DNA from: CBDCYS01 sp965226245
GTDB lineage: Bacteria; Acidobacteriota; Terriglobia; Bryobacterales; UBA6623
NCBI GenBank assembly: GCA_965226245.1
Contig: CBDDCL010000015.1
Location: 6,014,001-6,078,000, forward strand
Direction: 5' to 3'
DNA: 64,000 nucleotides
Made by a program: the position numbers and the translations under genes. The notes beneath the pieces are model-generated. The model was given only the letters and a program-made list of their open reading frames with translations, ran no database searches and was not told where the DNA came from. This document shows positions 50,911-61,000 of the stretch, one piece after another. How positions within the stretch are numbered: the first letter of the stretch is position 1; each line of letters starts with the position of its first letter.

Positions 50911-51739
50911 AGAGACCGATCTGCGGAAGGCCATCGAGGACCGGCAGTTTGTGGTCCACTACCAGCCTATTGTGGCGCTCGATAGAGGGAAGGTCACTGG
51001 TTGCGAGGCTCTGCTGCGTTGGAATCATCCCAGCCGTGGCTTGCTCTCCCCAGCAGAGTTTATTCCGATCGCGGAAGGATCAGGATTGATTTTGCCAATG
51101 GGGGAGTGGATCTTGCGAACCGCCTGCGCTCAGAGCAGAGCCTGGCAGAAGGCAGGATTGGCGCCGCTCACCATGTCCGTCAACGTTTCTCCGCGCCAGT
51201 TGTACGGACAGAAATTCGTGCACACGGTCTCGCAAGTCTTAAGCGATACCGGTTTGCCTCCACGCATGCTCGAGCTGGAACTGACCGAGAGCCTTCTAAT
51301 GGAGCACCCAGAGACCACCTCCAAAGTGCTCAAGGACTTGGCAAAGCTTGGAGTAAGGATCGCTGTGGATGATTTTGGAACCGGTTATTGCTCGCTCAGC
51401 TATTTGTGCCGCTTCCCGCTCGACAGCTTGAAAATTGATAAGTCCTTTGTAATTGCTCTCAACAAGGACGATGCCCGGAATGGCAAAATCATTGCGGCTC
51501 TGACCGCTCTGGCGAGCAGTCTAAAGCTGAGGGTGACTGCTGAAGGCATAGAGTCAAAGGAACAGCTGACATTCTTGCGCTCTTTACATTGCTCTCGGGG
51601 GCAGGGATTCTTGTTCAGTCGGGCTTTACCTTCCGAGGCGTTCGTGAAGTATCTGTCGCAAAGCCAGAGGCCGTGGATCTCAGCCGGAGCCGAAAGTCAT
51701 GCTGGCGTGGTGGCGCCCGCAATTGCCAGCGCATTTTGA
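50911..51739 (+). pseudogene. GGDEF-EAL cyclic di-GMP enzyme, 3' part
   Basis: From the right target copy the frame continues as ETDLRKAIEDRQFVVHYQPI and carries an EAL phosphodiesterase domain with its full set of motifs: CEALLRW, NVSPRQL, ELTES, DDFGTGYCSLSYL, IDKSFV and TAEGIE. Both activities could have been present before insertion. A GTG (50951) might allow a free EAL domain to be made, since the catalytic motifs all lie downstream. Confidence 0.88.
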
Positions 51740-51889
51740 TCCCCAGCAATTTCGCTTCCACCTGCTCGGTTAACCTGCATTTCTCATCACGGCGCTCGGC
51801 CGCTCGCGCAGGGCCGAACAAAAGGTGAGGCAAAGTACTGCCAACGAACCCAAACGAACCGCTTCTCGTCCGTCGGTGAGAAATCCAAG

Positions 51890-53272
51890 TTAGATCTTGG
51901 GCAATTCGGCCTGCGAGATCCCGAGCGCCTTCATCTTGCGGTATAGGTGACTGCGCTCCAATCCCAAAGCTTCCGCCGTCCGCGTCATATTGCCGCCGAG
52001 TTGTTCCAGGGTCTTGAGCACATAGTCACGCTCATAAGCCTTGCGAGCTTCCTCGAGACTTGAGAAGCGTGGCATGCGTCCGCGGTCAAATTCGCCCGGG
52101 CGGCGGTTGTTCGACAAGCCCAATTCGCCGACCCCCACGTCACCCTGTGTAGTCAGGATGACGATCCGCTCCATGAGGTTGCGCAGTTCTCGCACATTCC
52201 CGGGCCAAGGGTGGCGAACCAGAGCGTCGCCTGCCTCCGGTGTGAGACGCTTGAACTTGCGCACGTAGGCAGTGCTGAATTGACGAAGAAAGTGTTCGGC
52301 CAGCACGGGGATGTCTTCCGGCCGGTCGCGCAGCGGAGGCACGTAGAACGGCACGACGTTCAGCCGGTAGAACAGATCTTCCCGGAAATTCCCCCGCTCG
52401 ATCTCCTCATCGAGGTGTTTGTTTGTCGCAGCGATCACGCGGGCGTCGACCTGAATCGTTTTCCCCGACCCGACGGGCTCAAAACGCTGTTCCTCGAGCA
52501 CGCGCAGCACTTTGGCCTGAGTCTTCAGGCTCATGTCGCCAACTTCATCGAGGAAAAGAGTTCCGCCGTCGGCTTTTTGGAATTTTCCAGCCTGGTCCTC
52601 GTGCGCCCCGGTGAAAGAGCCTTTGATATGTCCGAACAGCTCGCTTTCAATCAGTTCTTCGGGGATGGCGGCACAGTTGACTTCCACAAAGGCGCCGTCG
52701 GAGCGAAGACTTTGGGAATGCAGCGCCCGGGCGACGAGCTCCTTTCCGGCGCCACTCTCGCCGAAGATCAAAACCCGGCCGTTCGTGGGAGCCATCAGCG
52801 CCAACTGCTGGCGCAAGGCTTTCATGGGCACGCTATCGCCGATGATGTCGTAGTCGGAGCGAACTTGCACCCGCAGGTTTTCGTTCTCGGCGAGCAGCCT
52901 GCCCCGCTCGACAGCGTTTTTCACGCTGAGCGTTACCTGCTCGAGCGACAGCGGTTTTTCGAGAAAATTCAGGGCTCCCAGCTTGGTGGCCTTGACGGCT
53001 GTCTCAATTGTGCCGTGCCCCGAGATGACCACCACCACGGGGCGGCGCGAGGGATCGACTTGCTGAATCCGATCGAGGGTTTCCAGCCCATCCATGCCGG
53101 GCAGCCAGATGTCGAGCAGGACAACATGAAATGTTTTCGTCTGCAGTTTCTGGAGGCATTCCTCGCCCGTGGCAACAGCGTCCGCCTCGTAGTTTTCGTC
53201 CTCGAGAATCCCGATCAGCGATTCGCGGATTCCGGGCTCATCGTCGACGACGAGTACACGCCTCCTCGTCAC
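51890..53272 (-). CDS. Sigma-54-dependent response regulator, NtrX-like
   Basis: A 460-residue protein. Receiver domain: VLVVDDEPGIRES, phospho-Asp in LLDIWLPGMDG, Thr/Ser switch ISGHGT and Lys in FLEKPLSL. Central AAA+ domain: GESGAGKE Walker A, the sigma-54 loop GSFTGA (usual form GAFTGA), and GGTLFLDEVGDM. C-terminal Fis-type helix-turn-helix (NMTRTAEALGLERSHLYRKMK). It activates promoters using sigma-54. GTG start overlaps the kinase stop (GTGA). Confidence 0.92.
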   Translation of the reverse strand: MTRRRVLVVDDEPGIRESLIGILEDENYEADAVATGEECLQKLQTKTFHVVLLDIWLPGMDGLETLDRIQQVDPSRRPVVVVISGHGTIETAVKATKLGALNFLEKPLSLEQVTLSVKNAVERGRLLAENENLRVQVRSDYDIIGDSVPMKALRQQLALMAPTNGRVLIFGESGAGKELVARALHSQSLRSDGAFVEVNCAAIPEELIESELFGHIKGSFTGAHEDQAGKFQKADGGTLFLDEVGDMSLKTQAKVLRVLEEQRFEPVGSGKTIQVDARVIAATNKHLDEEIERGNFREDLFYRLNVVPFYVPPLRDRPEDIPVLAEHFLRQFSTAYVRKFKRLTPEAGDALVRHPWPGNVRELRNLMERIVILTTQGDVGVGELGLSNNRRPGEFDRGRMPRFSSLEEARKAYERDYVLKTLEQLGGNMTRTAEALGLERSHLYRKMKALGISQAELPKI

Positions 53273-55524
53273 GCGCTGACTCCGCTGGCGGCCGGCGCCC
53301 GGCTGGCCGCGGTGGGAACCTCAATGATGAAGCGGCTTCCCGTGGGTCGCCGGTCCTCGACACGGATCGTGGCTTGGTGTTCGGTGAGAATACGATTCAC
53401 AATGGCGAGGCCGAGACCGGTACCGCGCTTTTTGGTCGAGAAATAGGGCAGGAACAGCTTCTCTTTGTCCTCGGCGGAAATGCCGGGGCCGGAATCGGCC
53501 ACGGTCAGCTCGACGGCGTCGGAAACCACTCCTGGCGTGGTGCCGATGAAGATTTCTCTCACATGCGAACCCTCGATCGCTTCCGCGGCGTTGTCGATGA
53601 GGTTGACGACGACTCTCTTGAACTTGTCCGGGTCGACAAAGACCGGCGGCAGATTCCCTTTCAGGTCTTTCTCAATCCGGATTCCGCCAAGCCGCCCTTG
53701 AAAGACGTCCAGTGCCGCCTCGACGACATCGTTTAGATCAGCGGCCTGGGGATTGGCGGCCGGGAACCGCGCGAACTGGGCGAATTCGTCAACGAGCGTG
53801 CCGAGCGTTTGGACTTCCCGCACAATCGTTTCCGTGCATTTCTCGAAGCGCTGCTCGATTTCCCGGCGCTCGCTCGGGCTGGTCGCCGCGCCGAAACGGT
53901 CCAGCAAGCGCCTCATTCGCTCCGCCGACAGGGCGATCGGCGTCAGAGGATTCTTGATTTCGTGCGCGACGCGGCGCGCGACCTCATTCCAAGCGGCTGA
54001 TTTCTGCGCGCGCAACAGTTCGCTGGTGTCCTCGAGGACAATGACAAATCCCGGCGGTTCGTGCGACTCCTTCACGGCCTCGCGCTCGAGCGCGGAGATC
54101 GTGACCGACAGATGGAAGATCCGCTCCTGGCGCTTGATGACGAACTCGCGGCTAGCCAGCCCCGTGCGGCGGGCGCGGTGCATCATGTAGGTGATTTCTT
54201 CGTAGTCTTCTCGCGAGAACAGGTCGCGAAGGTGGCTGGCCGCGCGGATCTCCGGCTCCGCGAAAATCAGACCGAGCCCGGAGTTCACCTTCTGAATGTC
54301 GCCCTCGGCGGAAACCGATATCACGCCCGGCGTGATGCTTTCGAGAATGGCGTCGATGAAACGGCGTCTGGCGTCGAGTTCCGTATTTGCCGTGGCCAGA
54401 TTCTGATTGCTCTCCTCGAGCCGGCGCCGGTGAGTCTCGAGCTGCTGGGTCATTTGATTGAATGACTGCACCAGCGCCGCCAGCTCATCCATCGCGGGCG
54501 TGCTCACCCGGAAGTCAAGGTGACCGCTGGAGAGCTCGTCCGTCGCCTCCAACAGAGCCTCGATAGGGACGATGATTTGTTTGGAGAAAAACAGCGCCAG
54601 CCAAGTTGCCACGAACAGGACGAATACCGAGATCAGCGCCAGTATTCCTGAATAGAGATAGCGATATTCACGGTGGTCCTTTTGCAGCGTCGCGTAATGC
54701 CGCACTTGCTTTTCCATTGCGGCCTGCCGCTCGAGGAGGTCTTGCGGGATGCGCCATTCGACAACGACGCGCCCTAGCTCTTGCCCTTCGTGCCGTATGG
54801 GCGCGGCGGCGAAGATGTAATCCGTAACAACCCGTAAGACGACTCCGCCGGCGCTTGAATCCCGACGCTGAGCGGGAGAAAGGCGCCACTCGACCGGTCC
54901 GGAAATCAGTTCGCCCGTCCGAAACTCCAGCAGCGGCTTCGTTTCACCCGCCTGCAGCAGGGCGACGTAGTGCGCATTGACGCTGGTTCCCAGTTCCCGG
55001 AGCCTCAGCGGCGACAGTGTGCCGGCGGCGCCCCCTGCGAGCGCCGCGACAACCTCGGGCAGCGAGGCGATCCAGGCGGCGTCGGTCTCGATCTTCTGCT
55101 TCATGATCTCGTTGAGGCGTTCCACCAGTTCTTCCGAGTTCTTCTGAATCAGCACAGTGGGCTGCTCGAACCACTTGTTCAGGGTGCGGTTCAAGATCGT
55201 GAATGAAAACAGGACGAGGCAAACAACCGGAACGATCGAGAGGGCCAGCGCTCCGAGGACGAGCTTCGTCTTGATCTTCGAGCCCAGGCGATTCTGGCGC
55301 CGCTCAACATAGAGCTTCAGCAGGCTGCGGAAAACGATGAATCCAAGCGTGAAAACTCCCAGGACGACGATCGTCGAAATTGCCGACAGGACGATCGTTT
55401 CGCCCCGGCCGGAGGGCCGAAACTCTCCGAAATCAAGCGAAGTCTGCCAGAACGCCAGAGCCACGAGCACAACAAACAGAATGCTCGATGCCACTAAAGA
55501 GACGCGCTGGTTCTTGTGCTCCAC
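53269..55524 (-). CDS. NtrY-like membrane sensor histidine kinase
   Basis: A 751-residue kinase. Early membrane helices (SLVASSILFVVLVALAFW, IVLSAISTIVVLGVFTLGFIV, LVLGALALSIVPVVCLVLFSF), a periplasmic loop with helix LYSGILALISVFVLFVATW, HAMP and PAS regions (EALLEATDELSSGHLDFRV, ESITPGVISVSAEGDIQKVN), HisKA motif VAHEIKNPLTPIALSAERM with the phospho-His, and ATPase boxes NLIDNAAEAI, DSGPGI and GTGLGLAI. It pairs with the downstream regulator. The layout resembles NtrY, linked to nitrogen or redox sensing in other bacteria; its signal here is unknown. It starts with GTG. Confidence 0.92.
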   Translation of the reverse strand: MEHKNQRVSLVASSILFVVLVALAFWQTSLDFGEFRPSGRGETIVLSAISTIVVLGVFTLGFIVFRSLLKLYVERRQNRLGSKIKTKLVLGALALSIVPVVCLVLFSFTILNRTLNKWFEQPTVLIQKNSEELVERLNEIMKQKIETDAAWIASLPEVVAALAGGAAGTLSPLRLRELGTSVNAHYVALLQAGETKPLLEFRTGELISGPVEWRLSPAQRRDSSAGGVVLRVVTDYIFAAAPIRHEGQELGRVVVEWRIPQDLLERQAAMEKQVRHYATLQKDHREYRYLYSGILALISVFVLFVATWLALFFSKQIIVPIEALLEATDELSSGHLDFRVSTPAMDELAALVQSFNQMTQQLETHRRRLEESNQNLATANTELDARRRFIDAILESITPGVISVSAEGDIQKVNSGLGLIFAEPEIRAASHLRDLFSREDYEEITYMMHRARRTGLASREFVIKRQERIFHLSVTISALEREAVKESHEPPGFVIVLEDTSELLRAQKSAAWNEVARRVAHEIKNPLTPIALSAERMRRLLDRFGAATSPSERREIEQRFEKCTETIVREVQTLGTLVDEFAQFARFPAANPQAADLNDVVEAALDVFQGRLGGIRIEKDLKGNLPPVFVDPDKFKRVVVNLIDNAAEAIEGSHVREIFIGTTPGVVSDAVELTVADSGPGISAEDKEKLFLPYFSTKKRGTGLGLAIVNRILTEHQATIRVEDRRPTGSRFIIEVPTAASRAPAASGVSA

Positions 55525-55716
55525 GGGGAGTCCTTCACGGCCAGGAGCCGGCTGCTATGGCCGGGGCCGGGCGCGAAAGTGCAAGCGCGGCGCCCCAGGC
55601 AAGCGACAACGTTGGAACTGATTATAACAAAAGGACTTCCTTGCCAAATTCGACCGGCAATCCGGGAAGTGCGCTAAACGCACCTCTAGGCGCTTGCCGC
55701 CACCACATCGACAACA

Positions 55717-55821
55717 GAGCCGCGCCCGCAAGGGTGCGGTCGAGTCTGGCAGTGACCGCATTCCGGTGGCGGCCCCGGCGCACTGACTACCCTGGACCGC
55801 ACCCTTGCGGGCGCGGGGCTC
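55717..55821. repeat. Long inverted repeat in the NtrY/55920 intergenic region
   Basis: Arm 1 (55717-55741, GAGCCGCGCCCGCAAGGG then TGCGGTC) and arm 2 (55795-55821) are complementary apart from two extra G in arm 2. About 53 bp separates them. It lies between divergent genes, where a cruciform could affect both promoters. The gap (55525-55919) contains no gene. Confidence 0.75.
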
Positions 55822-55919
55822 GGTTCAGCGGTGGCGCTTGGGCGCTGAACTTTGTAGTCTTAATGCCTAGTGTCCGTCCTGACTGCGTTGCGGACAGGCC
55901 ACGACCTGCGAGGCACTCC

Positions 55920-57803
55920 ATGCGTTTCCGATTCACGATCCATGCCGCCATTCTGGCACTGACTTCTTTTCACTCGAGCGCCGCCGCGGAACCGGCGATT
56001 CACGTGGACTCCGCGATGCCGCCTCCCGGCTGGGCTCTGATGGAACGTGCCTTGCTCGACGCCAACTCGCGCGCTGTCGAAGAGTTTGCCGGGCACTACC
56101 TCGATGAACGCGGCTATCTGCTGCACACAATTCGCTGGGGAACACTCGACGGTCCCGACGACGCCATTGAGACTTTCTACAACTGGACGCTGCTGCATGC
56201 CCTCGGCGGCTCTGACGCTGTGCTGGAGGCGTTCAAGAAAGGCCAAGAAGGGCACCTCCGCCAATACGGTGAACTTCGCACCGAGCTGACCGAACTTGCC
56301 AAGAACGGCGCCTATCACAAGGAATTCATCACGCAGTCCGACTGGTTTCATACCGGCGAAGGCATGCGGGCGTTCTTTCTTTGGGGACTGTCGGAGCCCA
56401 CGAACCCGCTGCTGGTCCGGCGCATGAAACGCTTCGCCGGAATGTACATGGACGAAGATCCCGAGGCGCCCAACTACGACCCCGACAAGAAGATCATCAA
56501 AAGCATCTGGAACGGCAGCCTGGGGCCGATGTTGCGAAGGGCCACGGTCTACGACTGGGTGGGAGATCCGGTGCCTGGCACCTTCCACCTGCTGCACAAT
56601 CCGGCGCGAGACCAGAAGATGCTCGATCTGATCGAGTGGTACCCGCGCATGCTGGCCCATTGCGAGGAATACCTCGATTCGGTGGGGGACAACTTTCTGA
56701 ATATGGGAGCCACGCTGCTCGGCCTCAACGCCTACGCGCTCACACACGAAAAAAAATACCGGGACTGGACACTCGATTACATGAACGCCTGGAAGGAGCG
56801 TACCGCGAAAACAGGCGGCATGATTCCCTCCAACATCGGCCTCGACGGCACACTCGGAGGCGAGCACGACGGTCAATGGTGGAAAGGCACTTACGGCTGG
56901 AACTTTACGATCTTCGACGGCGAACTGCAGCAGATCGCTCACCGTAATAACTTCACCGCCGCGTCTTGGGCCGGCTTCTCGAACGCCTTGCTCCTGACGG
57001 GCGACCAGTCCTATGTCGATGTGCTGCGCAAGCAGCTCGACCTCATCTACGAACACAAGAAAGTCGAGAACGGCAAGACTCTGCTGCCGCAAATGTACGG
57101 CGACCCCCGCGGCTACAAATACAACGGCAAGCCGGAGTTTTATCAATACACGGGAAATCTCTTCAGCGACCGCCTGACGGAAATCTACCTATGGTCGATG
57201 GACCGCAAGGATCTGGAGCGCGTCCCCACTGAGGAAGGCTGGATCGGCTTTCTCGAAGGCAACGACCCGGACTACCCCACCCGCGCCATGGCGGCGGACT
57301 TCGAGCACATCCGCGAGCGGGTCGAGAGGATTCGCAACGATCCGACCTCGCCCGACACCCGGCTCGCGGACTTTCTTCTGAGGGTCGTTCCGGCAACCAC
57401 CGAAACGCTCACACGGCTGACCCTGGGCGGCTATTTCGCCGGCGGCCGTATCTGGGTGCTGAACAGCCGGCTGCGCTATTTCGATCCGGCGCGGCGCCGC
57501 TCGGGGCTGCCCCAGGATGTAGCCGCGCTGGTCGAAAAACTCACCGCCGGCTCCGTCACGGTGACCTTGGTCAACGTCAACCAAATCGAAGCGCGCGACG
57601 TGCAAGTGCAGGCAGGCGGCTACGGCGAGCACGAATTTACGGGAGTCCGCCACGACGGCAAATCGCAAGAACTGGACGCCCCTTACGTTACTGTCCACCT
57701 GGAACCCGGCACGGGCGCGCAACTGGAGTTCAAGATGAGGCGCTACGCCAATCATCCGACGCTCGCGCAGCCTTGGAACCGCGGCTGGCTGGTGAAGAAC
57801 TAG
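55920..57803 (+). CDS. Secreted hypothetical protein, probable alpha/alpha toroid fold
   Basis: A 627-residue protein: signal peptide (FTIHAAILALTSFHSSAAAE), then repeated helical pairs with aromatic residues (WALMERALLDANSRAVEEFAG, GPDDAIETFYNWTLLHALGG, LLGLNAYALTHEKKYRDWTLDYMNAW, GGEHDGQWWKGTYGWNF, LLTGDQSYVDVLRKQLDLIYEHK), a pattern like polysaccharide lyase or glycoside hydrolase toroids. A beta-sheet C-terminal domain follows (VTVTLVNVNQIEARDVQVQAG). No family was recognised with certainty. ATG at 55920 is chosen because it begins the signal peptide. Confidence 0.6.
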   Translation: MRFRFTIHAAILALTSFHSSAAAEPAIHVDSAMPPPGWALMERALLDANSRAVEEFAGHYLDERGYLLHTIRWGTLDGPDDAIETFYNWTLLHALGGSDAVLEAFKKGQEGHLRQYGELRTELTELAKNGAYHKEFITQSDWFHTGEGMRAFFLWGLSEPTNPLLVRRMKRFAGMYMDEDPEAPNYDPDKKIIKSIWNGSLGPMLRRATVYDWVGDPVPGTFHLLHNPARDQKMLDLIEWYPRMLAHCEEYLDSVGDNFLNMGATLLGLNAYALTHEKKYRDWTLDYMNAWKERTAKTGGMIPSNIGLDGTLGGEHDGQWWKGTYGWNFTIFDGELQQIAHRNNFTAASWAGFSNALLLTGDQSYVDVLRKQLDLIYEHKKVENGKTLLPQMYGDPRGYKYNGKPEFYQYTGNLFSDRLTEIYLWSMDRKDLERVPTEEGWIGFLEGNDPDYPTRAMAADFEHIRERVERIRNDPTSPDTRLADFLLRVVPATTETLTRLTLGGYFAGGRIWVLNSRLRYFDPARRRSGLPQDVAALVEKLTAGSVTVTLVNVNQIEARDVQVQAGGYGEHEFTGVRHDGKSQELDAPYVTVHLEPGTGAQLEFKMRRYANHPTLAQPWNRGWLVKN

Positions 57804-57964
57804 CCGGTCCGCTCAGGACTCCCCGCTCAGAACTACCCCCGCTCAGGACTACCTAAGAAGTGTCGATGCGACGTCGGCCCGGAGGCCGGCGCGGCCCGCC
57901 AGGAGGCGCGCGCCACCTCAGGGCGGTTCGCCCCCCTCTGTCTTGCAGAATGTAGAAACCCCAA

Positions 57965-58004
57965 GCGTCGGCAAGAGTGCCGACGCGGCAAGCTGAGAGC
58001 TTGC
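57965..58004. terminator. Back-to-back hairpins between converging genes
   Basis: GCGTCGGCA/TGCCGACGC (57965-57973 and 57978-57986, loop AGAG) and GCAAGCT/AGCTTGC (57988-57994 and 57998-58004, loop GAG) are perfect. They lie between a rightward gene ending at 57803 and a leftward one ending at 58011. No U-run, so intrinsic termination is uncertain. A three-unit CCGCTCAGGACTACC-like repeat lies just left, at 57,810-57,855. Confidence 0.5.
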
Positions 58005-58010
58005 GCCACG

Positions 58011-61000
58011 CTACCCTATCGGGATCACGAGCTGCTGGCTCGAAACGCCGATTATCGTCACTTGGATGGTCAGATTGCCACTGGCGGCCCCGGGCGGTAT
58101 CACCAGATTGATCTGATAGAGCGTGTATTGGAACGGTGCGTAGAAGCTTCCCAGCACTTGGGCCTCAACCCCGTCTACCGTGACAATCGGCTGGTTGACC
58201 GTAACCGCGGGGGGTACCGGTCCCGGCACGTTGGTCCCGATCGGCGGATCGGTGGGTCCGAGCCCGGTCACGAACAAGAGAATCACCTCGCCGGGCCTCG
58301 CCTTATTTGTGGGACTCACTAGCTTGAAGTCCGCGTGCAGCGCGGCGGCGAACAACCCTTCGGGAAGCGTGACCTGAAAGATCCCGGGCTGCACGACCAG
58401 CGTCTGGACCCCGGAGATCGTGGCGCTCGCTCCGTTGTTGTCAATCGTCACCGAAACGGCGCCCGGCGCCGCCACGGTTGCGGGAACTTGGATATTGAGT
58501 TGTTCCTGACCGTTGACGTTGGCGATCGAGATCATCGGCGCCGCCACGCCGGCAACAAAGACGCGCACGCCCCCCAGAATCGTCGGGAACGGGGCGCTAT
58601 CGGCCGCCAGCACCCCGTTCAGCCCTTGCGTTAGTCCCGTACCAAAGATCGACGCCAGGCTGCCCGGCACCAGACCCACCCGAAAGCTTGCGCCGTTCAC
58701 AAAGCCCAGCACGGTGGCTACAGGCAATTGCCCGACAACACTAAGCCGGAACTGAATGACCAGACCCACTGCCCGCGCCTCGACAATCACTGGCCCCGTT
58801 TCCGGTCCGGCCCGAAGGCGGGTCGACGCCCTGCCGTCACTGCCGGATACGGCCTCAGGGGACGTCAAGGTAGCGGAGCCCCCTGCCACGGCGAAGGTCA
58901 CCGAGACTCCACCGATCGCCGCTCCGTCGCTGTTGCGGGTTTCCACAACCAGAGGCATGGCCGCTTCCTGGCCGATCGCAACCGACTGCCCGTCGCCCTG
59001 AATGACGACAATCTGAGTGGTCGTTACGTTCGTCTCGATTCGGAAAGTCGCGGCCGCATCGCCGACCCGCGCCGTGACGAGCACCAGTTGTGAGGTGTTA
59101 CCGAGCCGCACTCGCGCAGAGACCTGCCCAACGTTGTTCGTTGTCGCGAAGGCTCCCAGCAAAGTAGCCGAGCCGGGAGGCTGGACGTCCCACACGACCG
59201 GCTCCCCCGGAATGCGGGTTCCGCAAATGTCCTTGACGACCCCAACTAAAGGAAGAGCGAGATCTTCGCCGGGATTGCCGGTTTGGTTATCGCCCGACGT
59301 TTTGGTCACGGAGACTGCCGGACCTCTGCTCGTTCGTATGCCGATCTCGAATTCCTGTTCGCCGGTCGAGTTCAATGTGCCGGTGATCATTGTCCGCGAG
59401 CCGCATCCCAGCGTCACGTCGGCTCGGGCGAAGCCCTGAGAATCGGTCACGGCGAGTGGCGGGTCGATGATGACGTCATCGTCGGACTCGAAGCGAACGC
59501 CCAGGTTGTCGACGGGAAACCCCGTGCCGCTGGAGATTCTCAAGCGTATGGAGTCGGGCAAGAATTGTCCGACCGTACCGCTGAGGTTGCGGCTCGAGAG
59601 CCGAAGTATTTGGCCGGTGGCCACCATCGAGGAGCCGGGCAAGTCAGCAGCGCTCGGAACCACGGTGACGTGGAATGGATCTTCCAGTTCGCGTCCCAGT
59701 TCGTCCTCTATTTTGAGATCAACGGTTGATTTGAAGAAGACGTCGTGGGCCGCGCAGGTGAACGAGACTTCTCCATCGGCGTTGGTTTCCTTCGGGCCGG
59801 GACAGGTTACCGCCGAGCTGGGGCTGGTAATCGTAATCTCCAAATCCTCGACTGGTTGGCCTCCCGAGCGAGCGCCGACGACCAGAGGGATGTCGAACGG
59901 AGTGCCCGCATCGCCGGCTACATGGACTAGTTCGGTATCGAGAACGTATTGATAATCGCCTTCGAGTTTGGAAAGACCATCCACGCCGGGTGCGTTGCTG
60001 TTCATGTCGAACGTGACGAACTCGTCATCCGGGATGGATGCCTGGATCTGGAAGGGATCGGCCACGGGCGGTATCGCGAACGTTTCCGCGACTCCGGAAA
60101 GATTCGTGAGGGCGATCGGAGGGTTGAAGATGACTCCCGGCGTATCGCTGCTGAAGCTAACCGCTTGCTGAAAGACCTCCCTCAGGTCAGGTCCCAGCAC
60201 CCGTACGGCCAGCGGCTTCTCGAACGCGGCGCTGCGTGCCGCCAACTGACGATTGCCGCCGTAGATTTCAAGCGATGTCCCGAATGCACCCGGAGGTGCA
60301 ACAACTTCAAGGCCGGTTGGCGCGGTGGGAAGGTTCAGTTGACCGAGCAGGGTGGCGCCCGAGGCATCGATTTGCGCGATGGCGCCGCTCCCGCCGAATG
60401 CGAAATACATACTCTGGCCGCCCGGACCGGCCTCTATGTCCACCGCCGGGTCTCCGAAAGGGAACCCTGTCGCTGGGTTATCGACGGATGAGAGGATCGA
60501 CGTGCTGGTATCGATCTTGAAAAGGACGCCGTTGAATTCGGTCAAGACATAGATCAGGCCTCGTCCGGGCGACACGGCTTTGACGACCGTGCTCGCCTGG
60601 GAAAAGGACTTGCCGATCCCGGCGCTCGGCATGTCGTAGAGCACAATCGATCCTGGTAGCTGTAAGAAGGCAGTGTCGATAGGGCCGTCCGGATCGAATC
60701 CAACGGAGAGGGGGACCGGCAAGCTAGTGCTGATCTCTGGCCCGACGGTGTTGGCGAACGGGTCGATCTCGAAAACTGCGCCCTCGGCGAAGGCGTAGAT
60801 CGCAAACCCGTTGGGGGCGGTTACCAGCAATTTGGGTTCGAGCGGCATGACAAGCGGCCCTCCCAAAAACTGGGGCGGTGACGAGGACAAACCGAGGATG
60901 CGAAGCGTAGTCGTCCCTTCGGCGGCAACGTACGCCCGCTTCGAATCAGTTCTAACGCCGACGCCGGTAATGGTGGAGGACAACTGCAACGTCATGGCGC

